NCBI GenBank assembly: GCA_035640455.1
Contig: DASQWB010000017.1
Location: 27,316-91,315, forward strand
Origin: AC-50 sp035640455
GTDB taxonomy: Bacteria; Actinomycetota; Thermoleophilia; Gaiellales; Gaiellaceae
DNA: 64,000 bases
Direction: 5' to 3'
The notes under the pieces are model-generated. The model did no database searches. It was not told the DNA's origin and was given only the letters and a program-made list of their open reading frames with translations. Shown one piece after another: positions 43,268 through 49,979 of this stretch (position 1 is its first letter; each line of letters begins with the position of its first letter). The translations under genes were made by a program, and so were the position numbers.

Positions 43268-43311
43268 AAGTCCGGCACGGGCTTCGCCCGTGCCATGACG
43301 ACTTTCAGGAT
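43261..43311 (+). terminator. Cruciform-type double inverted repeat spanning the polA stop
   Basis: Outer arms ATCCTGAAAGTC (43261-43272) and GACTTTCAGGAT (43300-43311) are a perfect 12-bp match; inside lies GGCACGGGC-TTC-GCCCGTGCC (43274-43294). The polA TGA (43265-43267) is in the left outer arm. No T-run follows. Probably an mRNA 3'-end structure. Confidence 0.75.
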
Positions 43312-43327
43312 GAATCCAGCCGCAACG

Positions 43328-43354
43328 GCCGTACCGGGCAAAGCCCGGCACGGC
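43328..43354 (+). repeat. Second hairpin after polA
   Basis: GCCGTACCGGGC-AAA-GCCCGGCACGGC, a 12-bp stem with one mismatch. Together with the preceding structure it gives a two-hairpin layout reminiscent of the elements at 23.4, 46.1 and 60.6 kb, but the linker differs. Confidence 0.6.
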
Positions 43355-43364
43355 GGCGAAGGCC

Positions 43365-43370
43365 TAGGGT
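43365..43370 (+). promoter_or_regulatory. -10 element before the GNAT gene
   Basis: TAGGGT, 7 nt before GTG 43378. Confidence 0.45.
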
Positions 43371-43377
43371 CCCGGGC

Positions 43378-43899
43378 GTGACCGGATGGGACATCTCGTT
43401 TCGGGAGCTCGAAGTGGACGACCTGCGGCTCATGCACGAATGGCTCCAGCGCCCGCACGTGCGACGTTGGTGGGACAAGCATGAGACCTACGACGACGTC
43501 GCCGCGCACTACGTGCCGTCGATCGAGGGGCGGCGGCCGACCGACCTCAACCTGATCCTGCTCGACGACCGGCCGGTCGGCTTCATCCAGAAGTACGTCG
43601 TCTCCGACCATCCCGAGTACGCGGCGCGCGTCGGGGTCGGCGCGGGTGTTGCGGGTGTCGACCTCTTCCTTGCGGACGAGGAACTGACCGGGCAGGGCCT
43701 CGGCACCCGCGTGCTCGACGCGTTCGTGCGCGATGTCGTCTTCGCGAACGCCGGGGTGACGGCGTGCATCGCCGATCCCGACGTCCGCAACACCGCCTCG
43801 ATCCGGGCGTTCGAGAAGGCCGGCTTCCGCCGCGTCGGCGAGTTCTTCGACCCGAGCGACGGCGAAAGGCACGCGCTCGTCCGGCTCGAGCGCGTCTAG
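43378..43899 (+). CDS. GNAT acetyltransferase, AAC(6')-like
   Basis: 173 residues from GTG 43378. ISFRELEVDDLRLMHEWLQR and PHVRRWWD resemble aminoglycoside 6'-N-acetyltransferases and siderophore-type acetylases; the acetyl-CoA loop is ELTGQGLGTRVLDAFV, followed by RNTASIRAFEKAGFRRVG. Whether it acts on aminoglycosides cannot be said; many chromosomal members do not. It precedes an alpha/beta hydrolase whose -10 overlaps its stop codon. Confidence 0.8.
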   Translation: MTGWDISFRELEVDDLRLMHEWLQRPHVRRWWDKHETYDDVAAHYVPSIEGRRPTDLNLILLDDRPVGFIQKYVVSDHPEYAARVGVGAGVAGVDLFLADEELTGQGLGTRVLDAFVRDVVFANAGVTACIADPDVRNTASIRAFEKAGFRRVGEFFDPSDGERHALVRLERV

Positions 43900-43902
43900 G
43901 CT
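43897..43902 (+). promoter_or_regulatory. -10 element overlapping the GNAT stop codon
   Basis: TAGGCT: the TAG is the stop of the acetyltransferase gene, and 6 nt separate the box from GTG 43909. Confidence 0.45.
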
Positions 43903-43908
43903 CCGCGC

Positions 43909-44736
43909 GTGCGAGTCATCCTCCCCGACGGCTGCCGGATGAACGTCGAGGTGGTCGGCGCGGGCTTCCCGCTCGTCGTCCTGCACGGCGGCCCGGGGAT
44001 GGACCATTCGATGTTTCGGCCCTGGCTCGACCCGCTGGGCGACGCGTTCCGGCTCCTCTACGTCGACGGGCGCAGCCAGGGAAGGAGCGAGCGCGTCGAC
44101 CCCGCCACGCTCTCGGTCGAGACGTTCGCGCGCGACGTCGACCTGCTCGCCGAGGCGCTCGGGCTCGAGCGCTTCGCGCTCCTCGGCCACTCGTTCGGCG
44201 CGATCGTCACCACCTGGCACGCGATCGAGCTCGGGAGCGCTGCCGCCTACGTCATCTCGGGCGGCGCCGACGAGACGAACGCGATGCTCGCCGACGTCGA
44301 GGCCTCGCTCGAGGCGCTCGGCGAGAGCGGCCGGCCGATCGCCGAGTCGTGGGAGGCGGAGAAGGCGGTGGAGACCGAGGTGGAGCTCGCCGAGCTGATG
44401 CGGGTCCAGATGCCGTTCCACTTCGAGGGCGAGGTGCCGCCCGGCTACGGCGAGGACGCCGTCTACTCACCCGACGTGCTCCGGCACTTCGCCCGCAACG
44501 GCTACGGCGACTTCGACTACGGCCCGCACCTTGGCCGGGTGAGGCGCCCAACGCTGGTGATCGTCGGCGAGCGCGACCGCACGACCACCCCGCGAGCCGC
44601 CCGCGTCCTCCACGACGGCATCGAGGACAGCGAGCTCGTCGTCGTCCCCGGGGTCGGGCACATGAGCTTCGTCGAGGACCAGGCGACCTACCTCGACGCG
44701 GTCCGCGCGTTCCTCCGCAGGGCCCGAGTCGGCTAA
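43909..44736 (+). CDS. Alpha/beta hydrolase (proline iminopeptidase-like)
   Basis: 275 residues from GTG 43909. The oxyanion segment LVVLHGGPGMDHSMF is the HGGPG motif of the prolyl aminopeptidase/lactonase group. Nucleophile Ser is in LLGHSFGAIV (~residue 96), acidic residue in VIVGERDRTT, and His in VPGVGHMSF (~250). Substrate unknown. It stands before rpsA with its own promoter. Confidence 0.85.
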   Translation: MRVILPDGCRMNVEVVGAGFPLVVLHGGPGMDHSMFRPWLDPLGDAFRLLYVDGRSQGRSERVDPATLSVETFARDVDLLAEALGLERFALLGHSFGAIVTTWHAIELGSAAAYVISGGADETNAMLADVEASLEALGESGRPIAESWEAEKAVETEVELAELMRVQMPFHFEGEVPPGYGEDAVYSPDVLRHFARNGYGDFDYGPHLGRVRRPTLVIVGERDRTTTPRAARVLHDGIEDSELVVVPGVGHMSFVEDQATYLDAVRAFLRRARVG

Positions 44737-44757
44737 AAAGCGGTTTCGGCGCCTGGC

Positions 44758-44763
44758 TATACT
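44758..44763 (+). promoter_or_regulatory. -10 element of rpsA
   Basis: TATACT, 9 nt before ATG 44773, so the leader is at most 2-3 nt. The usual S1 leader-based autoregulation therefore seems absent. Confidence 0.6.
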
Positions 44764-44772
44764 GACCCGCCG

Positions 44773-46080
44773 ATGCCGCAAGAAACGGTGGAGACGACGG
44801 ACGAAGAGCTCGAGCCAGGGGTCTGGACTCGGAACGAGGAGGGCGAGCTCGTCCCGGACTACGAGTCGACCTTCCCGACGATCAACGAGGGGGAGGTCGT
44901 CCACGGCACAGTCGTCCGCGTCGACAAGGACGAGGTGCTCGTCGACATCGGCTACAAGTCGGAAGGCGTCATCCCGGTCGCCGAGCTGTCGATCCGCCGC
45001 TCGGTGAACCCGGCCGACGAGGTGTCGGTCGGCGAGCAGATCGACGCGCTCGTGATGACGAAGGAGGACGCCGAGGGCCGCCTCATCCTCTCGAAGAAGC
45101 GCGCCCGCTTCGAGCTCGCGTGGAAGAAGATCGAGGAAGCGGCCGAGTCCGGCAAGCCCGTGGACGGAAAGGTGATCGAGGTCGTCAAGGGCGGGCTGAT
45201 CCTCGACCTCGGTGTCCGCGGCTTCCTGCCCGCGTCGCTCGTCGACATCCGCCGCGTCCAAGACCTCGACGAGTTCCTCGGGAAGGAGCTCCACTGCAAG
45301 GTGATCGAGCTCAACCGCTCGCGCAACAACGTCGTCCTCTCGCGGCGGGCGGTGCTCGAGGACGAGCGCAAGGAGATGCGGCAGGCGATTCTCGACCGGC
45401 TGAATCCCGGCGACGTGGTCGACGGCCAGATCTCGAACATCGTCGACTTCGGCGCCTTCGTCGACCTCGACGGGATGGACGGCCTGATCCACATCTCGGA
45501 GCTCTCCTGGAGCCACGTCAACCACCCGTCCGAGGTGCTCGAGATCGGCCAGAACGTCAAGGTCAAGGTGCTCGACATCGACCGCGAGCGGCAGCGGATC
45601 TCGCTCGGCCTCAAGCAGACGCAGTCGGATCCGTGGCAGCAGGTGCTGGAGAGCTACCGCCAGGGGGACGTCGTCGAGGGGCGCGTGACCAAGGTCGTCA
45701 CCTTCGGCGCCTTCGTCGAGATCCTCCCGGGCGTCGAGGGGCTCGTCCACATCTCGGAGCTCGCGCAGCACCACGTCGAGAACCCGCGCGAGGTCGTCTC
45801 GCAGGGCGATCCCGTCAACGTGCTGATCCTCGAGGTCGACGCCGACCGCCGCCGGCTCTCGCTCTCGCTGAAGCGCGTCGAGGAGGGGTCGGTGCCGCGG
45901 CCGCGCGCCGACGGCGGCGAGTCGGTCCACGCGACGCCCGAGCTCGACCTCTCGGAGGACGTCTTCGCCGAGGAGCCTGCGGCCCCCGTCGCGGAGGAGG
46001 CTCCCGAGGCGGAGGCCGAGGCCGCGCCCGCTCCCGAGCCGGAAGAGCCCGCGGCCGACGACTCCGACGCGGCTGCCTAG
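44773..46080 (+). CDS. rpsA: 30S ribosomal protein S1 (four S1 domains)
   Basis: 435 residues. Four S1 OB-folds: HGTVVRVDKDEVLVDIGYKS (~38), DGKVIEVVKGGLILDLGVRG (~133), DGQISNIVDFGAFVDLDGMD (~217), EGRVTKVVTFGAFVEILPGV (~303). The last two carry the GAFVxL...GLxHISEL signature. The tail (~385-435) is Glu/Ala/Pro-rich and disordered. S1 binds mRNA and docks it to the 30S subunit. The four-domain form is usual for actinobacteria. A hairpin CGACCC-GCGT-GGGTCG (46091-46106) follows the stop. Confidence 0.96.
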   Translation: MPQETVETTDEELEPGVWTRNEEGELVPDYESTFPTINEGEVVHGTVVRVDKDEVLVDIGYKSEGVIPVAELSIRRSVNPADEVSVGEQIDALVMTKEDAEGRLILSKKRARFELAWKKIEEAAESGKPVDGKVIEVVKGGLILDLGVRGFLPASLVDIRRVQDLDEFLGKELHCKVIELNRSRNNVVLSRRAVLEDERKEMRQAILDRLNPGDVVDGQISNIVDFGAFVDLDGMDGLIHISELSWSHVNHPSEVLEIGQNVKVKVLDIDRERQRISLGLKQTQSDPWQQVLESYRQGDVVEGRVTKVVTFGAFVEILPGVEGLVHISELAQHHVENPREVVSQGDPVNVLILEVDADRRRLSLSLKRVEEGSVPRPRADGGESVHATPELDLSEDVFAEEPAAPVAEEAPEAEAEAAPAPEPEEPAADDSDAAA

Positions 46081-46128
46081 AGCGCGTTCGCGACCCGCGT
46101 GGGTCGACCGGTCGTTTCAGACGGACGC

Positions 46129-46174
46129 GCAGGCAAAGCCTGCACGTCCTGACGACGGCACCGCAAGCGGTGCC
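46129..46174 (+). repeat. Two-hairpin intergenic element, copy B
   Basis: Hairpin 1 GCAGGC-AAA-GCCTGC (46129-46143), linker ACGTCCTGACGAC, hairpin 2 GGCACCGC-AA-GCGGTGCC (46157-46174). Compared with copies A and C, the stems change on both arms (for example GGCGCC to GGCACC with the matching GGTGCC), which indicates selection for pairing. The coaE GTG is inside the second stem. Confidence 0.75.
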
Positions 46175-46751
46175 TAAGCCCGTCGCCGTCGCCGTCACCG
46201 GCGGCATCGGTGCGGGCAAGACGGAAGCATTGCGCGCGTTCGAGCGGCACGGCGCCGCGGTCGCGTCGAGCGACGAGATCGTCCACCGCCTCCTCCGCGA
46301 CGACGACGAGGTCAAGCGGGCGGTCGTCGAGCGGTTCGGCCCCGGTGTCCTCGACGGCTCGGGCGCCGTCGACCGCACCGCGCTCGGACGTGTCGTCTTC
46401 GCCGACCGCGCCGAGCTCGAGTGGCTCGAGGGCCTGCTCCATCCACGCGTCGTGCGAGAGTACGCTGCGTGGCGCGAGGAGCTCGGCCGGCGGCCCGACC
46501 CGCCGCGCGCGGCGGTCGTCGAGGTGCCGCTCCTCTACGAGACGGGCGGCGAGACGCGCTTCGACAAGGTCGTCGTGATCACCGCGCCGCGTGAGGTGCG
46601 GGCGTCGCGCACCGCGGTCGCCGACGCCCGCGAGGAGCGGCTCCTCCCCGACCAGGAGAAGGTGCGCCGCGCCGACTTCGCGTACGTGAACGACGGCTCG
46701 CTCGCCGACCTCGACCGGTTCGTCGCCGACGTGCTCGACCGCCTCCCGTGA
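46170..46751 (+). CDS. coaE: Dephospho-CoA kinase
   Basis: 193 residues from GTG 46170, the only plausible start close to the domain (VPKPVAVAVTGGIGAGKTEA). P-loop GGIGAGKT, then SSDEIVHRLLRDDDEVKRAV and LLHPRVVREYAAW, with VVEVPLLYETGGE. It makes CoA from dephospho-CoA in the last step of the pathway. The start codon sits within hairpin 2 of an intergenic repeat, so its initiation may depend on unfolding. rpsA-coaE is a common neighbour pair. GTGA overlap with the next gene. Confidence 0.93.
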   Translation: MPKPVAVAVTGGIGAGKTEALRAFERHGAAVASSDEIVHRLLRDDDEVKRAVVERFGPGVLDGSGAVDRTALGRVVFADRAELEWLEGLLHPRVVREYAAWREELGRRPDPPRAAVVEVPLLYETGGETRFDKVVVITAPREVRASRTAVADAREERLLPDQEKVRRADFAYVNDGSLADLDRFVADVLDRLP

Positions 46752-47302
46752 GACGCGTGGTCGCGGTGCTCGCGCTCGCCGGGGTCGCGGCCGGCGTCTT
46801 CGCCTACGTGAACGCCACGAGCCCGCCCTGGTACGAGCGCCTCCGCTACCCGCTCGGCTACGAGCAGATCGTCCGCGGCCATGCCCGCAACTACCGGCTC
46901 GACCCCGCGCTGCTCGCCGCCGTCATCTACCAGGAGAGCAAGTTCCGGCCGAGCGTGCGCTCGCGCTCGGGCGCAATCGGGCTGATGCAGCTCCAGCCCG
47001 CGACAGCAGAGGGAATCGCCGTCCGCACCGGCGGCACGCGCTTCCGCGTCGACGACCTCTACGAGCCCGAGATCAACGTCCGCTACGGCGCCTGGTACCT
47101 GCGCCACCTCCTGGACAAGTACGGCGACGAGCGGATGGCGCTCGCGGCGTACAACGCGGGCCAGCGGAACGTCGACACGTGGCGCCGCGAGGGCAAGGGA
47201 ATCGCCTTCGCCGAGACGCGCGCCTACGTCGACCGGGTCGAGAAGCTGAAACGGATCTACCGCGACGCCTACGGGCCGAAGCTCGGTCCGGCGCCAACGT
47301 GA
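46748..47302 (+). CDS. Soluble lytic transglycosylase (SLT domain)
   Basis: 184 residues from GTG 46748. An N-terminal signal anchor VVAVLALAGVAAGVFAYV is followed by an SLT/lysozyme fold: catalytic Glu in AVIYQESKFRPSVRS (~62), SGAIGLMQLQPATAEG, and LALAAYNAGQRNVDTW. It cleaves peptidoglycan glycan strands outside the membrane. Translationally linked to coaE. Confidence 0.92.
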   Translation: MRRVVAVLALAGVAAGVFAYVNATSPPWYERLRYPLGYEQIVRGHARNYRLDPALLAAVIYQESKFRPSVRSRSGAIGLMQLQPATAEGIAVRTGGTRFRVDDLYEPEINVRYGAWYLRHLLDKYGDERMALAAYNAGQRNVDTWRREGKGIAFAETRAYVDRVEKLKRIYRDAYGPKLGPAPT

Positions 47303-47305
47303 TGT

Positions 47306-47341
47306 TTGACAGACGCCTTGATGACGTCATAATGACGTCAT
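47306..47341 (+). promoter_or_regulatory. Promoter and twin operator of the ribbon-helix-helix operon
   Basis: TTGACA (47306-47311), 16-bp spacer, CATAAT (47328-47333): a near-consensus promoter, the best in the window. Two copies of the palindrome ATGACGTCAT (47321-47330 and 47332-47341), 11 bp apart, cover the spacer, the -10 and the ATG at 47340, as expected for repression by the RHH protein encoded next. Confidence 0.8.
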
Positions 47342-47798
47342 GCAGATGGCATCCTTCATCGAGGCACTCCAGAGCGACCTCGAGCAGATCGCAGCCGTCG
47401 GCGACGACGCCGTCTCGGCCGCGGCGCACCGACTCGCCGGCGCGCTGAAGGCCTCCGCCGGCCTTCGCCTCCTCGACGTCCTGACCGAAGCGGCCCTCGA
47501 GCTCTCCGGTCAGCTTCCCGAGGGACACGTCGAGGTGCGGCTCGCCGGCCAGGACCCGTCGCTCGTCTACGTCGAGGACGCGCCGCAGCAGGCCGCGCCC
47601 GCGGCCGAGGACGCGCTCAGCGTCCGCATCACGCTGCGGCTGCCCGAGTCGCTGAAGACGGCCGTCGAGTCGGCGGCGGCCCGCGACGGCGTCTCGGTGA
47701 ATACGTGGCTCGTCCGCGCCCTGGCCCGGGCCGTCTCCGGCTGGGCGTCGCGCGGCAGCACGCCCGGCAACCGCCTGAAGGGCTACGCCCGCTCCTGA
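47340..47798 (+). CDS. Ribbon-helix-helix (Arc/HicB-type) DNA-binding protein
   Basis: 152 residues (ATG 47340 or 47346). The C-terminal ~50 residues are an RHH domain: LSVRITLRLPESLKTAVESA and ARDGVSVNTWLVRALARAVS, which binds DNA as dimers. The N-terminal ~80 residues (helical, then EVRLAGQDPSLVYVEDAPQ) are probably an oligomerisation or ligand part. Two ATGACGTCAT palindromes overlap its promoter and start, so it likely represses its own operon, which continues with a 35-residue peptide, a DUF4097 protein and two MFS exporters. Confidence 0.85.
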   Translation: MQMASFIEALQSDLEQIAAVGDDAVSAAAHRLAGALKASAGLRLLDVLTEAALELSGQLPEGHVEVRLAGQDPSLVYVEDAPQQAAPAAEDALSVRITLRLPESLKTAVESAAARDGVSVNTWLVRALARAVSGWASRGSTPGNRLKGYARS

Positions 47799-47809
47799 GA
47801 GGAGGAACG

Positions 47810-47917
47810 ATGACCTTCTACCCGCTCTATTTCGGTCACGTCGAGCTTCGGATCGACGAGCGGCCGCCGCGCCGCGCGCCGTCGTGGCTGCTCGGCCGTC
47901 GCGGAGGCCGGCGATGA
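47810..47917 (+). CDS. 35-residue peptide gene
   Basis: ATG 47810 has an excellent Shine-Dalgarno (GGAGG, 47801-47805) and its stop overlaps the DUF4097 ATG at 47914 (ATGA). The peptide is MTFYPLYFGHVELRIDERPP followed by a basic tail ending RRGGRR. No family recognised. It may be a small membrane-near effector or a leader that couples translation to the next gene. Confidence 0.65.
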   Translation: MTFYPLYFGHVELRIDERPPRRAPSWLLGRRGGRR

Positions 47918-48768
47918 GGCACGAGCGCTTCGACACTCCGGGCCCGCTCCGCCTCGACCTGTCGGTGCCGGCGGGGGAGATCGACGTCCGGACGCACGAC
48001 GGCGCCGAGACGACGGTCGACCTCGAGCCGCTCCGCGGGAACGACGGGAGCCGCGAGGCGGTCGAGTCGGCACGGATCCAGCTCCGCGGCCGCGCCGGCG
48101 ACGCGCAGGAGCTCGTCGTCGACGTCCCCGGCTCGCGCGGGCTCGGCGGCATCTTCTCGCGCGGCGCGGAGGTGCGGCTCGCGGTCCGTTGTCCGGCCGG
48201 CGCAGACCTCGACGCGGAGGGCGGCTCGGCCGACATCCACGCCGCCGGTCGCTACGCCTCGGTCCAGGCCAGGACCGGCTCGGGCGACGTCGAGATCGCC
48301 GAGGTGGACGGCGCCGCGACCGTCAAGACCGGGAGCGGCGACGTCTCGTTCGACCGGGTCGAGGGGGAGCTCAGCGCCCAGACCGGCTCGGGCGACCTCG
48401 AGGTCGGCAGCGTCGGCGGCCGCGCCATCCTGCGCTCGGCCTCCGGCGACGTCCTCGTCCGCGACGCGGCCTCGGACATGGCGGCCCAGACCGCCTCCGG
48501 CGACGTTCGCGTGGAGGCGGTCTCGGCCGGCGAGGTGTCGGTGCAGTCCGCCTCGGGCGACGTCTACGTCGGGGTGCGGAAGGGACGCCGGCTCTGGGTG
48601 GACGCGACGTCGACGAGCGGCGAGACCACCTCCGACTTCGAGGTCGGCGACGAGCCCGCGCCGGAGGAGGACGAGGACGACGGTCCGCTCGTCGAGCTCC
48701 GCATCGCGACGATGAGCGGCGACGTCCACGTTGCCCGCGCCGCCGCTGCCGCCGACCTGCAGCAGTGA
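47914..48768 (+). CDS. DUF4097 beta-helix repeat protein
   Basis: 284 residues. No signal peptide. The DUF4097 pattern begins LRLDLSVPAGEIDVRTHDGA and then forms a right-handed beta-helix of about 17-19-residue rungs with G-S-G-D-V or A-S-G-D-V turns (TGSGDVEIAEVDGA, TGSGDVSFDRVEGE, TGSGDLEVGSVGGR, SASGDVLVRDAASD, TASGDVRVEAVSAG, SASGDVYVGVRKG). DUF4097 proteins are linked to envelope-stress or regulator loci. The C-terminal region is acidic (EEDEDDGPLVEL). Confidence 0.85.
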   Translation: MRHERFDTPGPLRLDLSVPAGEIDVRTHDGAETTVDLEPLRGNDGSREAVESARIQLRGRAGDAQELVVDVPGSRGLGGIFSRGAEVRLAVRCPAGADLDAEGGSADIHAAGRYASVQARTGSGDVEIAEVDGAATVKTGSGDVSFDRVEGELSAQTGSGDLEVGSVGGRAILRSASGDVLVRDAASDMAAQTASGDVRVEAVSAGEVSVQSASGDVYVGVRKGRRLWVDATSTSGETTSDFEVGDEPAPEEDEDDGPLVELRIATMSGDVHVARAAAAADLQQ

Positions 48769-49979
48769 TCCTCCGCGAGCGCTCGCTCGTCGCGCTGCTC
48801 GTCGCCGAGACGGTCTCGACGACGGGCATGCAGATGACCTGGCTCGCGCTGCCCTGGTTCGTGCTGACGACGACCGGCTCGCCGGGCCGCATGGTGCTCG
48901 TCCTCGCGGCGGAGTCGATCGGGCTCACGCTCTTCGGGCTGCCCGGCGGGAGCCTGCTCTCGCGGCTCGGCTCCCGCCGGATGATGATGCTGAGCGACGG
49001 GATCCGCGGGCCGCTCACCCTGGCGATCCCGATCCTCCACTGGGAAGGGCTGCTCTCGTTCCCGCTCCTGCTCGGGCTCGTCTTCGGGCTCGGCGCGTTC
49101 GGATCGGGGTACTTCGCCGCCCAGCGGGCGGTCGTGCCCGAGGTCCTGGGCGAGGACGAGCGCGTCGTCGGGAAGGCGAACGCGTATCTGCAGGGCGCGA
49201 CGCGGGTGACGTTGCTCCTCGGCCCGGCGGCTGCGGGCGTCCTCATCGCCTGGCTCGGCGCCCCCAGCGTGATCGTCATCGACGCCGCCACGTACGTCGT
49301 CTCGTTTGCGCTCGTCGGCGGCTTCATCCGCACGGTGGCCAGGCCGGCCGTCGAAGAGCGGGGTCGCTTCCTCGACGGCCTGCGCTGGGTCGTCCGGGAT
49401 CCGCTGCTCCGCACGTGGAGCGCCGCCTTCGTCGCCGGGGACGCGGCGTGGTACGCCTTCTTCGCCGCGGTGCCGGTGCTCGTCGTCGCCGACTACGGCG
49501 CGGACCCGCGGATCGCCGGCTGGATCTTCGCTTCCTTCGGCGTGGGCGCGGTGGCCGGAAACGTCGTGTCGCTTCGCCTGCAGGAGCGCGCCGACGGGCT
49601 GCTCCTCGTCGGCACGCTCGTCTACGGGCAGGCGCTCCCAGTCTGGGTGGTTGCCTTCCATGTGCCGGCCGCGGCGATCGCCGCCGGGATCTTCGTCTCG
49701 GGCCTCTTCAACGGGCTCGTCAACCCCTCGATCCACGCAATCCTCACGCTGCGCGCGCCGTCGTCGATCCGTCCTCGGGTGCTGACCGCGACGGGGACGG
49801 TGCTGATGCTGTCCGGCCCCATCGGCCTCGCGGCCTCCGGCCCCGTGCTCGACGCGGCAGGCGCGCATCCCGTCCTGATCGGCTTCGCCGCGGTGCAGAC
49901 GGCTGCGATGGCGCTCTGCTCCCTCGCCAGCCTGCGCGCCCGCGCGACGCGCCGCGAGCCGGCGCTCGAGAGCGCGTGA
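48765..49979 (+). CDS. MFS exporter (MFS_3/EntS-like), first of two
   Basis: 404 residues from GTG 48765 (GTGA overlap). About 12 hydrophobic helices; the N-terminus starts ILRERSLVALLVAETVSTTG and the inter-helix loop SLLSRLGSRRMMMLSD is the MFS motif A region. KANAYLQGATRVTLLLGPAAAG is characteristic of the MFS_3 subgroup. Cargo unknown. It is immediately followed by a second, different MFS gene, so the pair may form a heterodimer or handle two substrates. Confidence 0.85.
   Translation: MILRERSLVALLVAETVSTTGMQMTWLALPWFVLTTTGSPGRMVLVLAAESIGLTLFGLPGGSLLSRLGSRRMMMLSDGIRGPLTLAIPILHWEGLLSFPLLLGLVFGLGAFGSGYFAAQRAVVPEVLGEDERVVGKANAYLQGATRVTLLLGPAAAGVLIAWLGAPSVIVIDAATYVVSFALVGGFIRTVARPAVEERGRFLDGLRWVVRDPLLRTWSAAFVAGDAAWYAFFAAVPVLVVADYGADPRIAGWIFASFGVGAVAGNVVSLRLQERADGLLLVGTLVYGQALPVWVVAFHVPAAAIAAGIFVSGLFNGLVNPSIHAILTLRAPSSIRPRVLTATGTVLMLSGPIGLAASGPVLDAAGAHPVLIGFAAVQTAAMALCSLASLRARATRREPALESA

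Noticed and set aside
40160..43351. 1063-codon minus-strand frame
   Set aside because: Mostly antisense to polA; only the last 172 codons (the lipoprotein from 40678) are credible.
48189..48764. Plus-strand frame upstream of the first MFS gene
   Set aside because: Shifted frame of the DUF4097 gene; the MFS protein starts at GTG 48765.
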